From: Gordius sp. MW1 | Lineage: Eukaryota; Nematomorpha; Gordioida; Gordea; Gordiidae | Direction of reading: 5' to 3' | Length of the DNA stretch: 64,000 nucleotides | Assembly (NCBI GenBank): GCA_964036665.1 | Contig: OZ038530.1 | Location: forward strand, 15,385,001-15,449,000 | Part shown: piece by piece, positions 11,744 to 24,200 of the stretch | Layout of the letters: the number at the start of each line of letters is the position of its first letter | How positions within the stretch are numbered: the first letter of the stretch is position 1 | Made by a program: the position numbers and the translations under genes | The notes under the pieces: generated by a model | What the model was told of the DNA's origin: nothing | Databases searched by the model: none | Seen by the model: the letters and a program-made list of their open reading frames with translations, nothing else

Positions 11744-13392
11744 TATACTGTGGTATACCTTCTTTCCTCCCTATTTAATTTCCCTTACGTTTGTGTTACT
11801 TTCCCCCCCCCACGCGCTTGTGCGTGTGTGTTATTTTTTCCCCCATATATTATTATTTATCATCACGCATCATTGAATTTTGTATACGCGTACACAACGC
11901 GTATTGTATCGATAATTTTATATATATTTATTCTTTAGTTTGTTTCTAAAATCGCGAACTATGTAAAGGCATAAAAAATAAATTCGAGGTTGAATCTTTA
12001 CTTTTCCCCCTGCCGGCCTAATAAATTCCCTATTCCCTCAATACGTAAATCGCATCCGCCAGGATGCGAAATTGGTGTCAGATCAAAGGATGTACCCACG
12101 CCAAGAAAAACAATTTCGTTAAAAAAAGCAAATACCCAATATCTTTATTCACACCGAAAAAGGGTTCGGTAAAAACAAACCCACCCATTATTACGCTGAT
12201 CATTATTCGAAGAACAGATCCTTCCTCCAATTAACAAGGGGACGAAGAAAGAAAACAATTCCTCAATATTTCGAACCGTTGGCAACCAACCAAACCACGA
12301 CAAACTAACAACAGATTGGTCCGAAAACAAATAGCAAAAATCAACGAATGAAAATTCTGAAACCCACCGATAACAGATGATTCAAATAGAAATACCAATT
12401 ATTCAAAATCATCCCTAACTAATTCTCAAGGCCTACATCCTTAATGTGCTGCTTCAAAATTATTGTAAGTTAGAATTTAACGGACAAACACACTTAAATT
12501 ATACACATATATAAATTATATAAATGTTATTAACCAATATTTAACCCTATAAAGCGTTTTCTTTTACTATTATTTGGCGGTCTTCCATGACCAATTAGCG
12601 CTTTTTATAAAATTAGGAAGGGGCGGCGAGAGAAATGATAATTTGTAAGGTCTTTGTGATAATTCAGTATAGCTTAATTATAATTTTTGTTGAAGCTGTT
12701 GCTCGGCGCGTCAAAGAGCTGGAACAACATGTCCGCTAGCCATGGCGTACCTTTTTTATCGCTGATTTACACATAAATCAGTCGATTCCTGGGCAAAGGT
12801 AAGAGCTGGCACTAGATGCCAGATGTTTGAAATTTATGTAGGCCGAACATTTTAATCGTACCTATAGAATGTTCTGACTTTGATTATAAAAGATAAAATT
12901 GATCGCCGCCTCGACCTTTAGATAAAAGAAAGTTGCACTTAACAACACTGAACTCCTAGACCTTTATCGGAAGTACATTAAGTCTTTGACTTCTCGATAA
13001 AGGGGGAGATGGTATACTGTGGTTTACCTCCTTTCCTCCTCTTTTAATTTCCCTTACGTGTGTGTGACTTTTCCTCCTGCCCCCCCCCCACGCGCTTGTA
13101 CGTGTGTGTTATTTCTTCCCCCATATATTATTATTTATCATCACGCATCATTGAATTTTGTATACGCGTACACACGTGTACTGTATCGATAATATTCATT
13201 ATTAATTACTTTTCTCTTTAAAATAGCCTAAATAAATAAACAAACGATGTAAGGTGAAAAGCTTTCTTAAAATAAGTATTTCGCCAACGGAAGACTTAAA
13301 AATGGTGACCATCCTGAATGTAAAATGTTTCCCCTGCCGGCGCAATAAATCCTCTACTACCACGATTCGTAAATCGTATCCCCAGGATGCGA
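11744..13392 (+). mobile_element. Non-coding LTR element (TRIM/LARD-like)
   Basis: Two direct repeats, 11744-12070 (about 327 bp) and 13013-13392 (about 380 bp), share both ends: TATACTGTGGT at the left and CAGGATGCGAA at the right, plus a long core around CATATATTATTATTTATCAT. Between them lies about 940 bp with no coding capacity. A likely primer-binding site TTGGTGTCAG follows the left repeat (12073) and a purine tract AAAGGGGGAGATGG (12999-13012) sits right before the second. That arrangement fits an LTR element without genes. The middles of the LTRs have diverged, so it is old. I found no target duplication. Confidence 0.65.
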
Positions 13393-13450
13393 ATAAATTG
13401 TGTTCCTTAATTTTGAATAATCTCTTACTTAATTTGCTATTTAATAAATT

Positions 13451-13617
13451 TGTTATGTTTGTACTTATGTTGTTTTATAATATTGATATACACGTTTTTA
13501 TTAATATCGTTTATTTTCTATATGCCGTGTGGACTTCTTTTTGATCATATGTTGTATTTTGATTCGTGTCACAAATCTGAATAAAGCTTCGTAATTCGAT
13601 TCTATGATTCCATATCA
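13451..13617 (+). repeat. 5' LTR, mag-like element
   Basis: Contains AATAAAG near 13580, a possible polyadenylation signal. It differs from the 3' LTR only by a small TTATG/TTG length change and perhaps a base or two. Confidence 0.88.
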
Positions 13618-13671
13618 GTGGCGACGAAGATAAAAGAACAAGTATATAAATAAATTGTTTTTAGGAAACAT

Positions 13672-14242
13672 TTGAATATGGAGGAACCCAAACTATCTAA
13701 AATCCATTTATCTGAATTTAATCCGGATTTACATTCCATAGAGGATTACTTATTCAACTTGGAAGCTATGTTTAAAATCAAAGGAATCGAGCCGACCCAC
13801 ACAAACAAGAAAAAGGTTTTGCTTGCCTTTATAGGGCTAGGAACTATTAAAGAACTCAGGCAATTATTATATCCGACTACACTGAAAGATGCCAAGTGGA
13901 AGGATATTGAGAAGATACTATATCAAAAATTTCAACCCCCCCCCCCCAAACAGTGTTCGCTTCCAGATTTGAACTGTTGAATATTACAAGACAGAACGGG
14001 GAAACAATATTAGAATTGTTAAAAAGAATAAAGACATGTATTAGCAAGTGCAACTACAAGTTGGATATTGACGAACGTTGCCGGGATCATTTTGTGTATG
14101 CTTGCAAGTTGAAAAGGTTGGAATTGGAACTAAGGAGCAAATATCCTGATACATTGGACGAGAATGGAAATCCCTTATCGAGTGATTAACATGGCAATAA
14201 CAATGGAGAGGGCGGAGATGGAAACAGGAAGGAAAGGATGAG
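13672..14242 (+). pseudogene. Gag of the mag-like element, frameshifted
   Basis: The first frame (13672-13980) begins with a Gag-like N-terminus and derails in a long run of C near 13938. The match continues in another frame (about 13953-14189), with a capsid-like block (ASRFELLNITRQNGETILEL). Another shift near 14190 is needed to reach a short segment containing NMAITMERAE, which leads into the zinc-knuckle region. At least two shifts therefore disable this copy. The family role is virus-like particle assembly. Confidence 0.75.
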
Positions 14243-17200
14243 ATGATCTATAAAATGATGGAAATGGAAACAGCCGAAGGAAGAGACGAAATGCTCCATA
14301 AAATAAAAAATCAAACCCCCACGCATACTCGACAGCCCGATCATACAAAGAAAGTATACGGTAAAGCCTCAAATTGCTATAGATGCCAAAAAGAGCATCC
14401 AAGAAATCGTTGCCCAGCATTCAATGCTGTGTGCTACAAGTGCAACAAGAAAGGGCACTACGCTGTATGCTGTCGTAGCACCCTAAATCGAGTCCATGAA
14501 TCTGCTGATTCTATAAAACATATTGGACAATGGGCTAAACGAGCCACAATTACGGTTAAGTTGAATGGACATTCCGTTCTAATGGATTATGATACTGGGG
14601 CCCAAACCTTAGTAATTAATGCTAGAGTATGGCAACTGTTAGGAAAACCGAAGCTATACGGTTGTGCGATTCCAAAGGCTTATGGTAATCAACCAGTAGA
14701 AATATTGGGAAAAACACATATGGTAGTCGAAATGGGAAACATTTCACATTATCTATCGGCTGTTGTTGCAAAATCGGAGGATGTACCATTATTTGGGTTG
14801 CCGTGGATAGTAAAATTCGGATTACAAATACCGAGGGAAGTCAAAATACATAAAATCGGCGAAAAATTCCCCCTAAACAGAGCCTTAATTAACCTTGACA
14901 ACAAATTTCCATTGGTGTTTAACGATACTCCGACTCAAGTAAAGGGATTTTCCGTAAAAATCATTTTACTAGATGATGCAAAACCAATTGCGATTCCGGC
15001 AAGAAGGGTTCCCTTTCCTTTACGCAAGCCGGTCGAGCTGGAACTTAACAGGTTAATGCATGCAGGTATTATAGAAAAGGTAGATCCTGGGGTTAGCAAA
15101 ATTACATGGAGCAGTCCTATAGTAAATGTAAGGAAGAAAAATGGTGAAATAAGAATTTGCGCGGATTTCAAAGTAACTTTAAATCCTTTCATTCATAACG
15201 ATTATCATATCATTCCAACTTTTGACGATATCGCAGCAAAAATTCGAGATGGATACTTATATACCAAAATCGACATGCGAGATGCATATTTGCAGCTACC
15301 TATAGCTGAAGAATGTCACGGAATTACTAACTATTTCAACACATATCGGTTTTTTTAGATATAAACGGATGCCATTTGGGTTATCATGTGCGCCTTTGAT
15401 TTTTCAAAGATACATGGAAAGTATATTGAGTGATTGCAATCAAACGGGAATTTATTTAGATGATATCATTATCACGGGCAAAAACTACCAGGATCATGTA
15501 TACAATGTAAAAAAAGGTACTTAATAAATTACAATCGGTGGGTATGAAGGCGCAATTTTCTAAGGTCGAATTTTTAAAAGAATCTATAACCTTTCTTGGG
15601 CATACTTTTGATTGTAACGGTATTCATCCTTCTACGGATAAAGTGCGAGCTATTAAAAATAGCCCCTCTCCAAAGAATATTAAAGAATTGCGATCGTTTT
15701 TAGGCTTAATCAACTACCACAAAAAATTTATTCCACATTTACACCGTATAATGGCACCATTACACAAATTGACGAGCGTCAAAGCCAAATGGGTTTGGTC
15801 TCAAACGGAAGAATCAGTTTTTCAAAAGGTCAAAGATTTGTTATCAGACCAATCGACCTTATTACCGTACTCGAATGAACTTCCATTAATTCTTGAATGC
15901 GATGCTTCAAAAATGGGGTTTGGAGCTGTACTCTATCATTTAATTAAAAATAATAAAAGACCAATCGCATATGCGTCAAGAACGCTAATTGATGGAGAGA
16001 AACAATATTCACCAATTGACAGAGAAGCAAAAGCCTTAGTTTTTGGTATGGAAAAATTTCATACATACTTACTAGGCCGTAGATTTATTCTAAGGACCGA
16101 TCATAAACCTCTGGAAAGGATATTTGGAGCCAACGAGATTTACCGAAGATAAGCAACAATCGGTTAGTCAGATGGGCATGGAAGATGTCTGCTTATGACT
16201 ATACTATTGAATACATTCCAGGCAAGGAGAATGTATGTGCTGATGCATTATCACGCTTACCGGTACCAGCGTCTGATGCGGATAAAGTCAATTTTTATAA
16301 AAGTAATTCAACTTATCATATCCGTCTTCTTAATTTGCAAGATTTGCACCTGACGGAAGAAGTGTTAATTAGGGAGTCACACAATGATTCGAATTTAAGA
16401 ATATTAAAAAGATTTATAGACAAAAGTTGGCTAACGGACAAAAATGCGGTTAGCAAAGAATTGCAGGTATTTTTCGATAGAAAGAATGAGATGGAACAAG
16501 ACAAGGGAGTCATTTACATTAACGGATTGATAGTTGTCCCATCGCGGCTTAGGCAACAAGTTTTGACTATTATTCATAGGGGTCATCCGGGGATTAACTC
16601 CATGAAATCCATCACCTATACGTGTATTGGCCACACTTGGATAAAGATATCGAAACACACGTTCGGACATGTGTTGGGTGTCAGAAGAATAGATGTAATC
16701 GACCTGAAGTTCCCCTTTATTCTTGGAACGTAACAGAACATCCGTGGGAAAGGATACACATAGATTATGCGGGGCCAGTGGATGGTTATTATTGGCTGGT
16801 GGCGATAGATTCTTATTCCAAATGGATCGAAGCGGCGTTACTGCGAAGTTCGACAATTGAAGTTACGTTGAAGAAACTGCGAGATTGGTTTGCTAGGTGG
16901 GGAGTTCCTAAGCAAATAGGGACAGACAACGGGCCGCAGTTTCGAAGCTGGGAAATGAAGGGTTTTTGCGATAAATACCAGATCAAACACATTTACGCAA
17001 CACCATATCATCCCAAAACCAATGGCCTCGCCGAAAGAGCCATTAGGACTCTGAAATCACGGTATGCAGCTGCACGCGATTACAACTCGGATCCGGAAGA
17101 TTGCATGATTGATGTTCTCATCAGCTACCGCATCAGCGAACACTCTTCTACAGGAAGATCACCGTCAAAAGCGTTAATTGGAAGAAATCTCAAAACTTCG

Positions 17201-17482
17201 TTAGACTGGATACGTCCAACTCAAAACAAATTTATGGAACAAAAAATGGATGAACAGGAAACGAGACATGATGCGCAGACGGAGAATAGAGAATTCATTC
17301 CTGGCCAATTAGTATGGGTGAAAAATGAAGTTAATAAAGGTTGGAGAACGGGGAAGATAATAAAACGCAACGGCCCATGTTCGTATTTAGTGGAAACACC
17401 AAGTAAAAACATGCGGAAACATAGCGACCAGTTGAGAGATCGTTCGAGTGCCATGGATACACACAGGCCCGAGGACACTTAA
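14243..17482 (+). pseudogene. Pol of the mag-like element (knuckles, PR, RT, RNase H, IN), frameshifted
   Basis: In order: two zinc knuckles (CYRCQKEHPRNRC and CYKCNKKGHYAVCC, about 14380-14475); aspartic protease with DYDTGAQ (about 14587); RT with KIDMRDAYLQLP (about 15270), the MPFGLSCAP block and YLDD at about 15453; RNase H (LECDASKMGFGAVLY near 15893; RTDHKPLERIF near 16095); integrase zinc finger (HPGIN near 16585; CVGCQKNRC near 16672) and core with IDYAGP, TDNGPQF and HPKTNGLAERA (16765-17040). Frameshifts occur at a T run (about 15350), an A run (about 15511), near 16148 and near 16615. The gene carries every domain but could not be translated as it stands. The integrase C end stops at 17480. 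Confidence 0.85.
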
Positions 17483-17628
17483 GATAGTTCGGACGACGGC
17501 ACATCAACTCCGACCTCTAACGTGGAAGATCCAGAATGGCAGATCAGTCAAAGGAAATCAACCAGGAATAGGAAACCCCCGAGACGGTTGATAGAAGAAA
17601 TTTAGTTCTAATAGACGGTGAGGGGAAA

Positions 17629-17797
17629 TGTTATGTTTGTACTTATGTTATGTTTTATAATATTGATATACACGTTTTTATTAATATCGTTTATTTTCTA
17701 TATGCCGTGTGGACTTCTTTTTGATCATATGTTGTATTTTGATTCGTGTCACAAATCTGAATAAAGCTTCGTAATTCGATTCTATGATTCCATATCA
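17629..17797 (+). repeat. 3' LTR, mag-like element
   Basis: Preceded by the purine tract GGTGAGGGGAAA and followed by AAATT, matching the base pairs before the 5' LTR. Confidence 0.88.
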
Positions 17798-18241
17798 AAA
17801 TTGTTCGATTTATTGTGTATGCTTAAGACTACCTTCTAATTTAACTTAAAAAACCATAGATTGCTAAGCAGCTGATTTTTATTATTATAATCATTCAGAC
17901 ACCAAAATAGCTGCCATCTTGTAGGAAAAACTCAACAACAGGTAAATTTATACTTCTCCATGATATAATATTGAAGAAAATAAATAAGACTAACAGCTTA
18001 ATTTATAAATTAAAAAAAATAAGTAAATTAAAACAATTAATTATGCTGAATTCTATTGTTTGGTTATAATTTCACAGATGGCGCTTGCTATATTTGCTGA
18101 AAAATTATCAGCTGTTCGTCAGTCTATGGTTTTATTAGTCTATATGATAAAAACAGTACTTATAAATCGTCATTTACCCTTATTTCTCCCAATTTTTTTT
18201 TTATGTCAGATGACCAATGATGAGAAATTTAAATTTAAATC

Positions 18242-21200
18242 ATGATATTGCCACAATATAACTTAAAAAGCCTTTTAAGATGTCATTCTTTAAAAAGTGA
18301 GCCAGAAGATGATTATTCACAAATATGGGACATTAAGTTTGAACCAGACATTAATGACATGGGTAATATTATGAAGCCGTATTATAATAATTATCAGAAA
18401 AAACTACGGACAGATGTGCTGTTGTTGGTCAAGAATATTTAAGTATTATTAATTGTGGGACCAAAAGCGTTGAAATTAAATTCAAATGTCCACCACGGAA
18501 TGAAAAGGACGAGGTAACATTGCTCACAAAATTGTTATTATTTCTCATAATTTTGATGCTTAGGAACTCTATACCTTAAGTTGGTCTACTGTTCAGTACA
18601 AAGAAAATCTTACACAATATACAAATATATTAGCAATAGCAGGTAATCCCCCATATATTAAATGTCAATGCATTTAGAGTCTATTATATATTTATTTTCT
18701 AGGGAAACTAAGAAGTGTGTACCTAATACAACCTAGCCAGCAATCATGGTATGAAAATCTTAGGGGTCATAAAAGTCCAATTAAAAGTGTTGTGTTTCAT
18801 CCCACAAGACACACTTGGCTATTTAGTGAGAAAATTACCTTAGCATTTTAAAAACAATTTTGTATCAAATTAATCTTTAATAAAAATTTTCTAGTCATAA
18901 ACAATCATAATTGCAAAACTTCTTTAATTTCTATTAGTGTATAAAGGTAAGCGTGGAAGTAGCAGGGTTAATTTAAGGAGGGCAAGCTACCCCTCTATAA
19001 GGGACATTCCATGTCAAATCGATCATAAAAAGGCGTTTTTCGGCCGACCCCCTCAGAATTTTATAAAATTTGGTGGAAATGTTAAAACTAGTAAAATTAT
19101 TAATTTTCGAAAATTTTAGCTCATTTGGGCCACTACTTTTCGAGTTATGGGCGCTCAAAGGTCGAAAATCGGTCATTTAAAAAATCGGGTTGTGACGCTA
19201 TATTCAATAAAATTCATAAGTTATTGGCCCCCAAATCATAGAATCTTGTTGTAGTAATAGGTAAGACCTATCTCCATAGGGAAAAAATCCAAAAAATTTT
19301 TTTTGTCGATTGGTCATCTCATAATGGCCGAAATGGCCAATATGGCATAACTACTGTTGAACCCTCTCAAACCGTTTCAAATTTGAGACATATGTTTTAT
19401 ACTACCTACTAATCAAATTAAATAAAAGAGAAAGTTGGGCGGCCATCTTGAAGTGGTCATAAATTGCTAGAAACGGTATTTTATTTATTTGGCGCCAAAA
19501 TGACCCTCCAAAATTGGTTTTTTTACTCATTTAGCCATCTTATAATATTATTATATCTATTATACAAATATTTTTGCTATAAATTAACACCCCAACCCCC
19601 CCCCCCCCCCCCTTTAATCTTAAATCAAAATAGCGAGTAATTTTTTCCCACAAATTATTTTATTGTAATTTGGAAACAGGCTCGTGAAATAGATAATAAA
19701 ATCGTCAGGATTATTGAATATAGGCTTTAAAATTGCCTTATCAACACAGATTGATTTCTTTTTTGGCGCGTATGAATTAATTTGTATGACCTCTAGCGCG
19801 AATTTTAAATGATGTCGAATTCTTTTAATAAAATTACTTTATCGTTTAATTTTACTATCAACTAATTATCCCCTAGACGTTCGAAATTTTGAATCTAATT
19901 TATAATAAAAATTATGACGATGAAAAAATAATAGTTAGTTTGCTTAACCCATGCGAACCCTTTCGCTTAGATAAATTTCACAAAATATCTCTAAAGAAAT
20001 GGGATATATTAAAAATTGTATCACCTTTAACCTCAACCGGAGAACTTATACCTTATTTAAAACGAAATGCTTGATGCCACACTAAAACATATTGCCTTAC
20101 CTAAAATATACTTCAGATATGTTAAATTAATTTTTTATATGCGCTTGAAGACATGCCCTCCGTCATACTTTTTTTTAATACTTTTACATATCGAATAACA
20201 AACAATGAATATATACTTTGAAATAAATTATTATTTAAGGTGATTTTTCAAAGCTGTTTCTATTTCAAAATTCGAAGAAAAACCACTCCCTATTTTGATT
20301 GTAATTTATAGGAAATATGGGGGGGGGGGGGGGGGGTTGGGGTGTTAATTTATAGCAAAAATATTTGTATAATAGATATAATAATATTATAAGATGGCTA
20401 AATGAGTAAAAAAACCAATTTTGGAGGGTCATTTTGGCGCCAAATAAATAAAATACCGTTTCTAGCAATTTATGACCACTTCAAGATGGCCGCCCAACTT
20501 TCTCTTTTATTTAATTTGATTAATAGGTAGTATAAAACATTTGTCTCAAATTTGAAACGGTTTGAGAGGGTTCAACAGTAGTTATGCCATATTGGCCATT
20601 TCGGCCATTATGAGATGACCAATCGACAAAAAAAATTTTTTGGATTTTTTCCCTATGGAGATAGGTCTTACCTATTACTACAACAAGATTCTATGATTTG
20701 GGTTATGAATTTTATTGAATATAGCGTCACAACCCGATTTTTTGAATGGCCGATTTTCGACCTTTGAGAGCACACAACTCGAAAAGTAGTGGCCCAAATG
20801 AGCTAAAATTTTCGGAAATTAATAATTTTACTAGTTTTAACATTTCCACCAAATTTTATAAAATTCTGAGGGGGTCGGCCGAAAACGTGGCGATTTGACA
20901 TGGAATGTCCCATAAGCAAATCTAAAATTTGTTTAATGTTTATTATAAAAGTTAGGATTTAAAAAATTATTACTTTGCCCTTACCTGACTCAATATTGCC
21001 CATTTGATTTAAATCATAAATACACCCATATATAAGTTAGTCCCAGTATGCAACATTAGGCATAAATTGTTATAACATTTTATACAAATACCTTTTTGCA
21101 TATACTTGATTTTTAATTTATATAGGATACATTTAATATCATGGTGATATATATGAGTCAAAAGTAAGAGTTTGTTCCTTTGTCTTTTTCTTAAATGTGA

Positions 21201-24200
21201 TCATTATTTTTAAAATTTGGCCTTAGGGATTTTTCATTTTTGCAAGTTGAGTTTTTCAAATACCTTGCACTTCAAAGTCATTACTTAAATTAGGCATATA
21301 ACCAAAACTATTATAAGGATTTTGTTAAACGCCTTCAATAGATCCATGGGTATAGCCAGCATTGGAATTAGGGAAGTGCAATAATGATTTAGGGTAGGGC
21401 AAAATGACCATTTTAGACCTTTTAGCCATAATCCCCTCCCTGCCCATCCCCCTTGGCTACGCCCATTAATAGATCAATTTAGCGTTTCCACTATAAAATC
21501 ACCCTCGCCTATAATTTCTACAAATATTTATAAGGCCATTTTAGACAGATAAGGTATATATATCCAATTTATGATATTATAGGTGGAGACATGGGTGGTA
21601 ACATATTTATGTGGGATGTGGCGGTTCCGACCATCTTTAGGCCTAGGCTCAAGAGTAGAAAGATGGGCGATTTCAAGACTCCAGAGGATGATATTTTGCA
21701 AATATGTATATCTCCAACCACCGACACAATGGTAGTTTCAACCCAAAATGGCCTATACATATGGGCATTAGTCGAAGAAAAACGCCCTTTCACATCTAAT
21801 TCCGCGTAATTAGTTCCCGAATATTAATTGATTTTTGAATGTTTAATCAAAAATCATCATCTAAAAAGTGATTAAAATGATTGTAAAATAAAAGTATCTG
21901 GTGCTGTTTGCCATAAGAACAAAGTATACCCGTTTGCATATTATAATATATGCGATAGCTACTTGAAAATGGATTAAAGCTTAACTCACATCGTAGTTTT
22001 TGCCTTTACTTGAAGTCGTGTTTAGTTACTTGAATGCAAGTGTACATATGAACGATTAATCATTATGAATGAGTGTTATGTTATAAATTTGGTAATTTTG
22101 AAAATATCTCAAGTTAGAATAGGTGCCATAGGATTTTGGCATTTAATAGCACGAATTCCCTCTTTTTATTATAATCATTTCGTATTATAGCGCCTCCCGG
22201 GTGATACTGCCATTTTCATTCGAGGAAATACACAACGAACCCATGACCGAAATCGTGGATAGCTTATGCCTCCTATCTAAAGAGCTCATTGGTAATTAAA
22301 TACCCAGCTCATGGGCGTAGGTCAAGAAACTGCACCTTCCTCTTAATTTTTTAAAATCCTCTCAAATTTTATGAAACATTGATATAATTAGGAAACTTTT
22401 TTATTTTGTCTACTGATTATTGCCCCCTAATTGTTTACGGCTAGGCTAGGCCATAACCTGGTTAATGCCTTTTTAGTTACAAGAAAGTTCTATAAATAAT
22501 TATTATGAGATTAATGTTGTATATATTAGGCTTTACCAAAATCTAATCTCCCCCTTATGTCTCACATGATGCCATTGTGGAACATAAATATTAAGCCGTT
22601 TGTTTAATACGGCCTGACCCACAAATATTTAAATTATGAATTATCGAAATTTAGGTATTATATAGTATAGATATTTGTTAAAGCTTTGCCTACGAAAATG
22701 CACGAATATAACTATGCATGGGCGTAGGCAGGGGGGCGGCTGCCCCCCAGTTAAAAAAAAGAATTTTTCAATATAAAAACCATAAAAAATTATGTTTTGC
22801 CCCCCCCCCTAATTTGCCAGGGGGGCAGGCCTAATTAGGGGAGTTGCGTTTGCTCTCAGGAAAATTTTTGGATTTGGATAGTCGAGACCTTTTTTTTGCT
22901 CTCAGGAAAATTTTTGGATAGTAAATTTTTTTTTAATCTTTCCCCCCCCCCCTAATTCAAAACCTGGCTACGCCCATGTAACTATGAATGTCAAATTTTT
23001 GAAGGAGATTTTTTTACAACACCACTCTAACTATATAACGACCATTTTTAGCTTGCAAAAGTCCACTCGATAGAAATATATACGTATGGGACTTGCTTTC
23101 TCTCACTTCCCTCAAATCGCCACTAGATCATAGTGTGGCACCACCCGACAAAGTCAAACCTCAAATTGTGGCTATACTACCCGGGCCCGAAACCAAAGAA
23201 TGTTATATGAAAATGACTTCATCCTACAATAATAAAGGTACACATCTGCTCAGATGTGTTTTTATCCAAGCAAGTGCTTTTAAAACTGACAAAACATAGT
23301 TTTCTACATATGGTTACACTTTGGGCTTTTTGTTTTGCGAAAAACTATTTAAACGTTTTTGTCATTATGTTTTGTTGTTGAGTTATAGATAAAAATATAC
23401 ATAATTTTGAGCAGAGGTTAATTAACAATTTAACCTTGGGTAAAAAGTTTTTTACAAACTTTTATAACTTACCCTTTCAGTTTTTATTATTAAATTTGAT
23501 CATTTAGTGGTTGACCTTGATGAATTTTATCAAGCTATGTTAAGAAGATTAAAGTTGTTTGACAATATTGTGTTTTAGATTTCAAATAAATGTAAGTTTA
23601 AAATGTAAGGAGATTGTGTACAGGGAAGAGTAGATACCCACATAAAGCTTGCAAAAAATTAAACTCCCTAAATTGACACCTTTTCTAAATTCTATTTGAA
23701 TTTAAGTTAAAGTTTGTTGCCTCTTCAAATATTATAAATTACAATCCTATTTAGTTAAATGTTAAAACGAGAGTTGACTATTTAATTATGCTTATGTTAG
23801 TTACTAGGGCTAATCTTTAGACCTATGAGAGTTAATATTTAAAATTTTTATTTTCAAATGGTTTATAGGGTATCAATATAAATTTTCCTCATTTCTTACA
23901 AAAAACTAAAGCAAACCTTAAAAACCTTTTTCAATATTAACGACCCCCCAATAAAATTTTAATTTTAAAACAGATTCCTGGCAAATATTTAAAAATATAT
24001 AGCTTAAATTAGGTTCAAAACTTAAAATGTTAATTATAAAAATCAATAAAAAAGGATGAGGAATAAATTGAATAAGAAGAAGGATAATTATAAGCAAGCT
24101 TTATTAAATAATAAGGGTAGGGGATTGGGCATGATACACTAACAAAGAAAACGCGCGACACAAAGTAACATATACAAAAACATATAGAATTGCCAACTCG

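Larger units (their letters stand above)
13446..17802 (+). mobile_element. Ty3/gypsy LTR retrotransposon, mag-like, full length but frame-broken
   Basis: LTRs of 167 bp (13451-13617) and 169 bp (17629-17797), starting TGTTATGTTT and ending CATATCA, are nearly identical. They are flanked by the 5-bp duplication AAATT (13446-13450 and 17798-17802). TGGCGACGAAG after the left LTR is the likely primer-binding site, and GGTGAGGGGAAA just before the right LTR (17617-17628) is the polypurine tract. Between them lie gag and a full set of pol domains. The two CCHC knuckles in tandem and the general layout suggest the mag clade. Almost identical LTRs alongside several frameshifts at homopolymers is odd (see findings). 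Confidence 0.88.

Noticed and set aside
14935..15192. Minus-strand open frame of 85 codons inside the mag-like pol
   Set aside because: A shadow on the antisense strand of the RT gene.
18826..21582. Stop codon TAA at 21807 in the exon at 21583 taken as the end of the WD gene
   Set aside because: A GTAATT donor at 21806 joins in phase to the exon at 22191, and the WD homology continues.
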